From: Pseudolabrys sp.
Lineage (GTDB): Bacteria > Pseudomonadota > Alphaproteobacteria > Rhizobiales > Xanthobacteraceae
Length of the DNA stretch: 64,000 nt
Direction of reading: 5' to 3'
NCBI GenBank assembly: GCA_022843325.1
Contig: JALHNV010000006.1
Span: 1-64,000 of the forward strand
Position numbers and translations under genes: made by a program. Shown piece after piece: positions 45,468 through 52,950 of the stretch (positions are counted from its first letter, which is position 1; every line of letters begins with the position of its first letter). The notes below the pieces were generated by a model. That model was not told the DNA's origin. It saw only the letters and a list, made by a program, of their open reading frames with translations, and made no database searches.

Positions 45468-46916
45468 GTGCACGCAGCCTTTCCCGAATCCGGCCTTTTG
45501 ATCTTCGCCAAGCGCGAATGCGACACCTGCGCCATGGTCGAGCCGGTGCTGGGCGAACTGGCGCGCACCGGCCAGCCCATCGTGGTGCTGACCCAGGACG
45601 ATCCGACCTTTCCCGAAAGCCTCGCGCCGATTGACGACACCGCGCTGGAGCATTCGTTCCGCTTCGACATCGAGGCGGTGCCCACAGTCATCCGGATGGA
45701 GAACGGCAAGGAGGTGGCGCGCACCTTCGGCTGGAACAGGGCCGAGTGGAGCCGCGTCAGCGGCGTGGATGGCTTGGGCGCGGGCCTGCCAGATATGCGG
45801 CCGGGCTGCGGCTCCAAGACCCGCGAGCCCGGCGTCTACGAAGAACTGGTGGCGCGCTTCGGTGACACGGGCTTCGCCTCGCGCCGCATTACCATCGGCG
45901 CCTGGGACGACGACATTGAGGCCTGCTTCGACCGCGGCTGGAGCGACGGCTTGCCCGTCGTGCCACCGACCGACGCCCGCATCATCCGCATGTTGAGCGG
46001 CACCGCGCGCAGGCCCGACGAAGTCATCGGCCTGGTGCCGCCGAATCTGCTGCCGATCACGGTTGAGAAGGTCGCCATCAATGCCGTGATGGCCGGCTGC
46101 AAGCCGGAATACATGCCGGTGGTGCTGGCGGCGCTGGAAGCTGCCCTCGAGCCGGAAGCGACCATGCACGGCGTCTTGTGCACCACCTGTTTCTCCGGGC
46201 CGATCCTCGTCGTCAACGGGCCGATCGCCCGGGAGATCGGCATGAACTCCGGCATCAACTGTCTGGGGCAGGGCAACCGCGCCAACGCCACCATCGGCCG
46301 CGCGCTGCAACTGATCATCCGCAATGTCGGCGGCGGCCGGCCCGGCGAACTCGACCGCGCGGTGCTGGGCGGTCCCGGCAAGCTGACGTTCTGCTTTGCC
46401 GAGGACGAAAGCGACAAGACGTGGATGCCGCTGTCGGTGGCGCGCGGCATCGCGCCGGGCAAGAACGCCATCACGCTGTTCCAAGGGGATGGCATCCAGG
46501 GCTTCATCGACCAGCGGTCGCGCACGCCTGAGCAACTGACCAAGTCTCTCGCGATGGCGCTGCTGGCGGTGGGCCATCCGAAACTGTGCGAATTCACCAA
46601 CGCCATGCTGGTGCTGGTGCCCGAGCATTATGCGATCTTCCGCGACGCCGGCTGGGACCGTGACCGCATCACCCGCGAACTTCACGCCGCCATGGTGCGG
46701 TCGGGCGCCGACGTGGTGCAGGGCGCGCATGGCATCGGCGAAGGCATCGATCCAAAGCGGCGCGATGAGACGGCGGTCAACAAGTTCTGGCCAGAAGGAC
46801 TGCTTATCGTCCACGCCGGCGGTCAGGCCGGGCTGTTCTCGGCAATCTGCGCCGGCTGGACCGGCGGCCGCTTCCGCCATGAATCCAAACCCGTCACCAG
46901 GGAGATCCGGCCATGA
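45468..46916 (+). CDS. Thioredoxin-like N-terminus fused to a conserved cysteine-bearing domain, partner of a UGSC protein
   Basis: A 482-aa protein starting at a GTG with AGGAG seven bases upstream. Residues 1-105 form a thioredoxin-like domain with a CDTC active site (Cys18, Cys21) and the cis-proline region EAVPTVIRM. The rest (about 130-482) is one conserved domain of unknown function with cysteines in LCTTCFSGPILVV and NCLGQGN. In related bacteria the domain is linked to UGSC-type selenoprotein genes. Here its stop overlaps the UGSC-family gene by four bases (ATGA). A redox enzyme acting with that partner is the simplest reading, but no substrate is known to me. Confidence 0.7.
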   Translation: MHAAFPESGLLIFAKRECDTCAMVEPVLGELARTGQPIVVLTQDDPTFPESLAPIDDTALEHSFRFDIEAVPTVIRMENGKEVARTFGWNRAEWSRVSGVDGLGAGLPDMRPGCGSKTREPGVYEELVARFGDTGFASRRITIGAWDDDIEACFDRGWSDGLPVVPPTDARIIRMLSGTARRPDEVIGLVPPNLLPITVEKVAINAVMAGCKPEYMPVVLAALEAALEPEATMHGVLCTTCFSGPILVVNGPIAREIGMNSGINCLGQGNRANATIGRALQLIIRNVGGGRPGELDRAVLGGPGKLTFCFAEDESDKTWMPLSVARGIAPGKNAITLFQGDGIQGFIDQRSRTPEQLTKSLAMALLAVGHPKLCEFTNAMLVLVPEHYAIFRDAGWDRDRITRELHAAMVRSGADVVQGAHGIGEGIDPKRRDETAVNKFWPEGLLIVHAGGQAGLFSAICAGWTGGRFRHESKPVTREIRP

Positions 46917-47467
46917 AGAGCGGCATCACCATGCGCGACCCCACCGCCGAGACCGCCTCGGTGCTGCGGCAGCGCGCCAATCCGCTCGACACGCTGAAGG
47001 GCCGCACTGTCGCGCTGATGGACATCGGCAAGATGCGCGGCGACGAATTTATCGACCGGCTGGAGCAACTGTGCCACGACCGCGGCGTCGCGACCCGGCG
47101 CTACAAGAAGCCGACCAACACCCGCGTCGCACCGAGGGAGATGATCGCCGACATTGCCGCGCACTGCGAGGCCGTGATCATCGCGCTGTCGGATTGCGGT
47201 TCGTGCACGTCCTGCTCAACGCACGATCTGTCCGATCTCGACAAGCTAGGGCTGGCGGGCGTGAGCGTCCTGACCGAGGAATTCCGCCAGGCCTTCGAGC
47301 AGCAGAAATCGGCGATCGGCTTTGACGCCGCGTCCATCTATGTGCCGCATCCGATGCAGAACAAGACCACGGCCGAATTGCACGCCTTCGCCGAGCAGTC
47401 GGTTGACGAAATCCTGTCGGCGATCTGCACCGCCGCGGCGCCGAACCCGGTGCGCCGCGCCGCCTGA
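46913..47467 (+). CDS. UGSC family protein, cysteine form (CGSC motif)
   Basis: A 184-aa protein with the motif CGSC at residues 95-98, followed by a further cysteine at 101 (SDCGSCTSCSTHD). In the UGSC family the first residue is selenocysteine in some marine bacteria and cysteine in others; here it is a TGC codon. The fold looks like a flavodoxin-like alpha/beta protein starting with RTVALMDIGKMRGDEF. Its start overlaps the stop of the thioredoxin-like gene, strongly implying a common function. The family is known mainly from metagenomes and genome surveys, with no defined reaction. Confidence 0.8.
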   Translation: MKSGITMRDPTAETASVLRQRANPLDTLKGRTVALMDIGKMRGDEFIDRLEQLCHDRGVATRRYKKPTNTRVAPREMIADIAAHCEAVIIALSDCGSCTSCSTHDLSDLDKLGLAGVSVLTEEFRQAFEQQKSAIGFDAASIYVPHPMQNKTTAELHAFAEQSVDEILSAICTAAAPNPVRRAA

Positions 47468-47470
47468 CGC

Positions 47471-48994
47471 CTACCGCACCGCTGCGAAGGCCGGCTGCGG
47501 CAGCAAAATCGCCCAGCCGACGGTGCGGCTGGTGGCGCCGCGGCGGTCCTTCAGCGTGAACGGCGGCTGCATCGCGGCGTCGGCGGCAATCGCCCGGAAT
47601 TGCGGCGGCAGGATATTCGGATCGCCATCGGTCCATACCACCACAGCGCCGCGGCTCCTGAGATCGGCGAGATCGATCCACGGCGCGCGCTCGGGCTTGC
47701 CGTCAATAAGGACGCGCGGGCGGTCTGGCGAATAGTGCGAGGTATTGCCGCCGTCCCACATGGTGCCGATGACGTATGGGATGGGCTGGCCGGTGACGGC
47801 GCGGTAGCGTTGCGACAGTTCGCGGCCGAGATCGTGCCCTGGAAAAAACGCCGCGCGGTAGCGCTGGTCGAACTGCGGCAGCACCGCGTAATTGCCGATG
47901 AAGGCCAGCGCCAGACAGGTGAACACAATGGCCCACGTCGTCAGAATGCGGCCGAAGCGTGCCGTGTCGAGCGTGTGGCGCGCCGCCAGCACCAGCCACA
48001 CGCCGATGAACAGCCACAGCGGATAGCCCCACATCGCCACGGTGCCGCGACCGCTCAGCGCCGACAGCGCCAGCACCGCCGCCACCGGGCCGAAGGCCAG
48101 CAGCGTGACGATACGGCGGTCGAAGGCGTCGGGCTGGGCCACGGGCGTCTCGTCGTCGCGACGTCGGGGCCAGAACAGCGGCAGCGCGATCAGCAATGCA
48201 GGAATCAAAAAGAAGAACTGGCTGGCGGCGAATTGCAGCGGCCGCCAGACATGATCGATCAGGCCGCGCGGCTGCACGGCGCGCTGCTCGGCATAAGCCA
48301 GCGGCAGAAAATCGTTCTGAACCAGCCAGATCAGGTGCGGTGCCATGGTCGTCAGCGCCACCGCAGCGGCGACGTAAGGCCCCGGCGTCACCAATGTCTT
48401 TCGGGCATCGCGGTCGAGCAGCAGGAACAGCGCCATCGGCGCCGCCAGCATGATCACGAAATATTTCGCCCACAGCGAGATGCCGAGAGCCAGGCCGAGC
48501 AGGATCCATTCGCCCAGCGCCCGCTCCCTCAGCGCGCGGTGAAAGGCAAAGCCGGCCAGTGCCCAGAATGGCAGCTGGATGACGTCGTGGTTGAACTTGG
48601 CGGCGGTGTAATTGAGGTAGTGCAGGCCGTCGACGATCAGCACCGCCACCAGCGCCCCGAGCGGGCCGAGGAGAGGGGTGGCGGTGCGCCAGACCAGCGC
48701 CAGCGCCGCCACCACCGCCAGCTGCGCCAGCAGGTAATAGGCGAAATCCTGCCCCACCAGCCGGTAGACGATCTCGACCAGCCACCACGGCAGCGGCGGC
48801 AGCTTGTCATAGCCCAGCTGCCATTCGCGGCCGTAAATCAGCGCCTCGATCAAATCGAGCGGCAAATTCGGGTAGAACAGCGCCGGCAGCGCGGTCCACA
48901 CCGCCGCATGCAGCAGCAGGATGACGGCCAGAGCGCGTCCCGGCGCGGTGGCGATGCGATTGAGGAGGGGGGCGCGAGCACGGCCGAGTTCCAA
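47471..48994 (-). CDS. Glycosyltransferase family 39 (ArnT/dolichyl-mannosyl type)
   Basis: A 507-aa multi-helix membrane protein. The N-terminal part has the conserved acidic residues in LPLDLIEALIYGREWQLGYDK, the usual D/E metal or donor site of GT39, then FAYYLLAQLAV and TAAKFNHDVIQLPFWAL. The C-terminal periplasmic part is soluble. These transferases move a sugar from a polyprenyl-phosphate donor onto lipid A or other acceptors. The stop lies three bases from the UGSC-family stop, a convergent pair. GT2 and GtrA genes elsewhere in the window could supply its donor. Confidence 0.85.
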   Translation of the reverse strand: MELGRARAPLLNRIATAPGRALAVILLLHAAVWTALPALFYPNLPLDLIEALIYGREWQLGYDKLPPLPWWLVEIVYRLVGQDFAYYLLAQLAVVAALALVWRTATPLLGPLGALVAVLIVDGLHYLNYTAAKFNHDVIQLPFWALAGFAFHRALRERALGEWILLGLALGISLWAKYFVIMLAAPMALFLLLDRDARKTLVTPGPYVAAAVALTTMAPHLIWLVQNDFLPLAYAEQRAVQPRGLIDHVWRPLQFAASQFFFLIPALLIALPLFWPRRRDDETPVAQPDAFDRRIVTLLAFGPVAAVLALSALSGRGTVAMWGYPLWLFIGVWLVLAARHTLDTARFGRILTTWAIVFTCLALAFIGNYAVLPQFDQRYRAAFFPGHDLGRELSQRYRAVTGQPIPYVIGTMWDGGNTSHYSPDRPRVLIDGKPERAPWIDLADLRSRGAVVVWTDGDPNILPPQFRAIAADAAMQPPFTLKDRRGATSRTVGWAILLPQPAFAAVR

Positions 48995-49142
48995 CGCGTT
49001 AACTTCCTGCGAATAAGGGGCGATTTGTCGTTACCATAGCAGGTGTTCGAGGTTGCGCGGAACCGCCGCCTCATGGACATTGGGCCCAGCCGTTGCGAAT
49101 CAGGGGTTGCAGCGGCCGGCGGGACTCCGCCCGGGATCAATC

Positions 49143-50483
49143 ATGCGTCGTATCAGTGCCATTTTCATCGCCGTCTGCATGGTGATCGTCGCCGCCTCGA
49201 TCGGCGCGGGCCTGTATCTCGGCCTCGGCATCGACGCCACGCTGTCGGCGGTGGCGGCGCTGGGCGCGCTCACCGTGATGGCGCTGTACAACACCATCGC
49301 CAATCGCCTGCGCGACCGCAGCGAACTCGGCGACCAGATCGCCGACCTGTCGCGCGGCACCGCCGACCTCGCCCGTCAGGTGGCCGAGACGTCACGCCGT
49401 CTCAACGCGCTGGAAGGCAACGTCAACGCCACCATCAACAGGGCGCGCGGCGCGGTCGATCCGCTGGCGGCCGAAATCGGCGAACTGGGCAGCTTGGTGC
49501 GCCAGCTCGCCGATACCGTCGCCATGCACGAGGCGGCGTTGCACGGCACCGGCGTGGCATCCCGGCCATCCGCCGCGGCCCAGAATTCTGCGGCGTCCGA
49601 AGACATGCCGCTGGCGCTGAGCGAGAACGACGCCGTCACCGGGGCGCGGCGCTTTCAGGGCCTGTCGCGCGAGGGCATCGCCGACATGATCGGCCGCGCC
49701 GCCGACGCCAACCGCATCGATCTTTATCTGCAGCCGATCGTCACGCTGCCGCAGCGCAAGGTGCGCTATTACGAAGCGATGTCGCGCCTGCGGACCGAGG
49801 ACGGCGACATCATCCCGGCCGGCGACTTCATCGACTACGCCGAAACCTTCGGCCTGATGCCGAAGATCGACAACATGCTGGTGTTCCGCTGCGTGCAGGT
49901 CACCCGCCGCCTGCAGCTCAAGAGCCGCGACGTCGGCCTGTTCTGCAATGTCAGCGCTTCGACGCTCACCGATGCGGCGCACTTCCGGCAGTTTCTCGAC
50001 TTCGCCAGTGCCAACCGCGCCCTCGGCTCGGCGCTGATGTTCGAGTTCACGCAGGAGGCCTACCGTGCCTTCGGTCCGATCGAGCAGGAAAGCCTGTCGG
50101 CGCTCGCCGAATGCGGCTTCCGCTTCTCGATGGACCACGTCACCGATCTACGCATGGAGCCGAAGGAACTGGCCGACCGCCACTTCCGTTACCTGAAAGT
50201 GCCGGCCAAGTTGCTGCTCAACAAGGCAGCCAATGCCCACAGCGATATCCACCCCGAGGATCTCGCAGATCTCCTGGCGCGCTCTGGCATCGACCTGATT
50301 GCCGAACGCATTGAAAGCGAGAGCATGGTACTCGATCTGCTCGATTACGACGTCCGCTTCGGCCAGGGCTTCCTGTTCTCGCCGCCGCGCCCGGTACGCG
50401 CCGAGGCTCTCTCCACCGCGGCCGGCGAAGCGGGCCAGCCGATGACGCCGGGGCTGATGGCCGCGGCCGCTCCGACCGGCTGA
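49143..50483 (+). CDS. Membrane-anchored EAL domain protein, probably degenerate
   Basis: The 446-aa protein has two N-terminal membrane helices (residues 4-24 and 30-50), a coiled-coil region (about 55-130), and an EAL domain (about 180-420). The signature is EAMSRLR, and later catalytic positions are present: N in LFCNVSA, E in MFEFTQEA, K in YLKVP, E in AERIE, Q in FGQGFLF. The second Asp of the usual DDFG block is replaced (SMDHVTD). Loss of that metal ligand suggests a c-di-GMP-binding or inactive protein. ATG 49143 starts at the first helix; the open frame reaches back to 49053. The HAD gene follows after four bases. Confidence 0.8.
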   Translation: MRRISAIFIAVCMVIVAASIGAGLYLGLGIDATLSAVAALGALTVMALYNTIANRLRDRSELGDQIADLSRGTADLARQVAETSRRLNALEGNVNATINRARGAVDPLAAEIGELGSLVRQLADTVAMHEAALHGTGVASRPSAAAQNSAASEDMPLALSENDAVTGARRFQGLSREGIADMIGRAADANRIDLYLQPIVTLPQRKVRYYEAMSRLRTEDGDIIPAGDFIDYAETFGLMPKIDNMLVFRCVQVTRRLQLKSRDVGLFCNVSASTLTDAAHFRQFLDFASANRALGSALMFEFTQEAYRAFGPIEQESLSALAECGFRFSMDHVTDLRMEPKELADRHFRYLKVPAKLLLNKAANAHSDIHPEDLADLLARSGIDLIAERIESESMVLDLLDYDVRFGQGFLFSPPRPVRAEALSTAAGEAGQPMTPGLMAAAAPTG

Positions 50484-50487
50484 TCCA

Positions 50488-51351
50488 TTGCCCAATCTCA
50501 TCTCGCATTTTGCGTCCATCGCGGCCGACTATGACGTTCTTCTGTGCGACGTCTGGGGCGTCGTGCATAACGGCGTCGCCGCCTTTCCGCAGGCCTGCGA
50601 TGCGCTGATGCGCGCGCGTGCGGCCGGCGTCACTGTGGTGTTCATCACCAATGCGCCGCGGCCGCACCTTGTCGTCAGGGGACAGCTTGAGGGCCTGAAA
50701 GTGCCGCGCGAGACCTATGACGACATTGTCACCTCCGGCGATGTAACGCGCGGCGTGATCGAGACGCGGGCGGGGCAGAGCCTTTATCATCTCGGCCCGG
50801 CGCGCGACCGGTCGATCTTCACCGACATGAAGACGCCGGTGCGCTTTGCCCCGGTCGATAGCGCCGATTATGTGGTCTGCTCAGGCCTCGACGACGACGA
50901 TCTCAACACGCCGGAAGATTATCGCCGCGAGCTGGAGATCATGCGGGCGCGCAACCTGTTCATGATCTGCGGCAACCCCGACCGGGTGGTCGATCGCGGC
51001 GACCGGCTGGTCTATTGCGCCGGCGCAGTCGCCGATCTCTACGCTTCCATGGGCGGCGAGGTGCTGTACGCCGGCAAGCCGTTCAAGCCGATTTATGACA
51101 TGGCGCTGGCGAGCGCCGAAAAGGTGCGGGGAAGCAATGTCCCGCTTGACCGGGTGCTGTGCATTGGCGACTCGGTGCGCACCGATTTGCGTGGCGCCCG
51201 TGACGCCGGCATCGATTTCCTGTTCATCACCGCGGGGATACACGCCGAGGAACTGGGCGGGCGCGATGGCCCCGATCCCGAAGCGATCAGGACGGTGCTC
51301 GGCGCCGCCGGCGCGCTGCCGAAAGCGGTGATGCGGGATCTGGTGTGGTGA
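50488..51351 (+). CDS. HAD superfamily hydrolase, TIGR01459 (NagD-like)
   Basis: A 287-aa protein with the NagD-type motif 1 (LLCDVWGVVHNG, nucleophile Asp in DVWG). Motif 2 is VFITNAPRP, and the C-terminal motif 4 is CIGDSVRTDLRGARDAGID. The family (TIGR01459) is a conserved alphaproteobacterial hydrolase group without an assigned substrate. The start is a TTG at 50488, four bases after the EAL stop; no ATG is available before the conserved part. In related genomes this gene lies near ribF and ileS, as here. Confidence 0.87.
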   Translation: MPNLISHFASIAADYDVLLCDVWGVVHNGVAAFPQACDALMRARAAGVTVVFITNAPRPHLVVRGQLEGLKVPRETYDDIVTSGDVTRGVIETRAGQSLYHLGPARDRSIFTDMKTPVRFAPVDSADYVVCSGLDDDDLNTPEDYRRELEIMRARNLFMICGNPDRVVDRGDRLVYCAGAVADLYASMGGEVLYAGKPFKPIYDMALASAEKVRGSNVPLDRVLCIGDSVRTDLRGARDAGIDFLFITAGIHAEELGGRDGPDPEAIRTVLGAAGALPKAVMRDLVW

Positions 51352-51362
51352 GGGCGGGCGGC

Positions 51363-51752
51363 TCAGGCCGCGTCCGGAAACACCGCGTCGATCTTGCTCT
51401 TGAGGGTCTGCGCGTTGAACGGCTTGACGATGTAATTCGATACGCCGGCCTTCTTGGCGGCGATCACGTTCTCGGTCTTGGATTCCGCCGTCACCATGAT
51501 GAAGGGGATGCGGGCGAGGCCCGGATCGGAACGGACTTCCTGCAACAGGTCGTAACCGGTCATCGGCTCCATGTTCCAGTCGGAGATGACCAGGCCGTAG
51601 GGCCGCGTCCGCAACTTGTTGAGCGCTGCCGAGCCGTCGCTGGCGTCGTCGATGTGTTCGAACCCGAGCTGGCGCAGCAGGTTGCGAATGATGCGGATCA
51701 TCGTGTTGTAATCGTCGACGATCAGAACCGGCGTCGAGACGTCAATGGCCAT
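51363..51752 (-). CDS. CheY-like single-domain response regulator
   Basis: A 129-aa receiver domain with acidic pocket Asp13/Asp14, phosphoacceptor Asp58 (ISDWNM), Thr88 (MVTAE) and Lys110 (IVKPF), all key residues present. It has no output domain. In rhizobia such CheY-type proteins act in chemotaxis or general signalling. No histidine kinase or chemotaxis cluster is adjacent. The CheZ-like phosphatase at 31766 may act on it, but they are 19 kb apart. It is convergent with the HAD gene and divergent from ribF. Confidence 0.93.
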   Translation of the reverse strand: MAIDVSTPVLIVDDYNTMIRIIRNLLRQLGFEHIDDASDGSAALNKLRTRPYGLVISDWNMEPMTGYDLLQEVRSDPGLARIPFIMVTAESKTENVIAAKKAGVSNYIVKPFNAQTLKSKIDAVFPDAA

Positions 51753-51910
51753 GCCCTTTCGCCCCGATGAGGGGCGCCCCTTCCTGGAGTACGGTGGACC
51801 GTACCCATGGCGCTTGAATAACCGGTTAATTTGAAACTTTGTTTACGGCGCGGTAACCCTTTTGCCCGCTGAGACGGTGAGCGTGCCGTTAACTTGAGCA
51901 ATGTGACGCG

Positions 51911-52891
51911 ATGAACGAACAGACCTTGCCGGCCAAGAGCTTTACCGTCGTCCGCGATGGCGACATCGGCGCGCTGCATGGCGCCGTGGTGGCGCTCGGC
52001 AATTTCGACGGCGTGCATCGCGGCCACCGCACGGTGATCGCGGCGGCGCAGGCGCGCGCGGCCAAGCTGAACCGCAAGGCGGCGGCGCTGACCTTCTCGC
52101 CGCATCCGCGGCTGTTCTTCCGCCCGCAGGACACGCTGTTCCAACTCTCCAGCGAGCACAACAAATTGCGGCTGCTGGCGGCGACGGGTCTCGACGGCGC
52201 CATCGTCATGCCGTTCGACGCCCAACTCGCCGCCACCTCGGCGCAGGATTTCATCGAGCAGATCCTTGTCGGCCGCTTCGGCATCGGCGGCGCCGTCATC
52301 GGCTTCGACTTTCATTTCGGCCAGAAGCGCGCTGGCTCGCCGGAATATCTGACGGAGCAGGGCGCCCGGCTCGGCTTTACCGTCGATGTCGTGCCGCCGC
52401 TGCGGGATGACGGGCGGCCTGTGTCTTCCGGTGAGGTTCGCAAGGACTTGTCCGAGGGGAAAGTAGAGGATGCGGCCCAACTGCTGGGCGCGCCCTGGTT
52501 CGTCACCGGCGAGGTTATCCATGGCGAGAAGCGCGGCCGCGAACTCGGTTTCCCCACCGCCAACCTCAAGCTCGATCCGTCCTGCGGGCTCAGGCACGGC
52601 ATTTATGCCTTGCAGGTGCGGCTGGACGGCCGGCTGCATGACGGCGTTGCCAGTTTCGGCCGCCGGCCGACCTTCGACGACGGCGCGCCGCTGCTCGAGG
52701 TGTTCCTGTTCGACTTCAAGGGAGACCTCTACGGCCGCGAGATTGACGTCGCCTTCATCGGCTGGATCCGTCCCGAGCAGAAGTTCGAGTCGATCGCGGC
52801 GCTGAAACAGGCGATGGACGGGGATGTGGCGCAAGCCCGCGCCGTGCTGAAGGCCGCGGGCGAGGCGTTTCCGATCCTACGGGAAATATAG
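51911..52891 (+). CDS. ribF: Bifunctional riboflavin kinase/FAD synthetase RibF
   Basis: The 326-aa enzyme makes FMN and FAD. The N-terminal nucleotidyltransferase domain has VVALGNFDGVHRGHRTVI with the nucleotide-binding HxGH-like site. The C-terminal flavokinase domain has GEVIHGEKRGRELGFPTANL and LLEVFLFDFKGDLYGREI. All signatures are complete. It is followed by ileS 59 bases downstream on the same strand, a common order in proteobacteria (ribF-ileS-lspA), which supports co-transcription. Confidence 0.95.
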   Translation: MNEQTLPAKSFTVVRDGDIGALHGAVVALGNFDGVHRGHRTVIAAAQARAAKLNRKAAALTFSPHPRLFFRPQDTLFQLSSEHNKLRLLAATGLDGAIVMPFDAQLAATSAQDFIEQILVGRFGIGGAVIGFDFHFGQKRAGSPEYLTEQGARLGFTVDVVPPLRDDGRPVSSGEVRKDLSEGKVEDAAQLLGAPWFVTGEVIHGEKRGRELGFPTANLKLDPSCGLRHGIYALQVRLDGRLHDGVASFGRRPTFDDGAPLLEVFLFDFKGDLYGREIDVAFIGWIRPEQKFESIAALKQAMDGDVAQARAVLKAAGEAFPILREI

Positions 52892-52950
52892 GCTTTTCAG
52901 CCGTCGGCGCGGCCTTTCCGCAACGGAATCGGCCTGCTACATAGCGGCCC

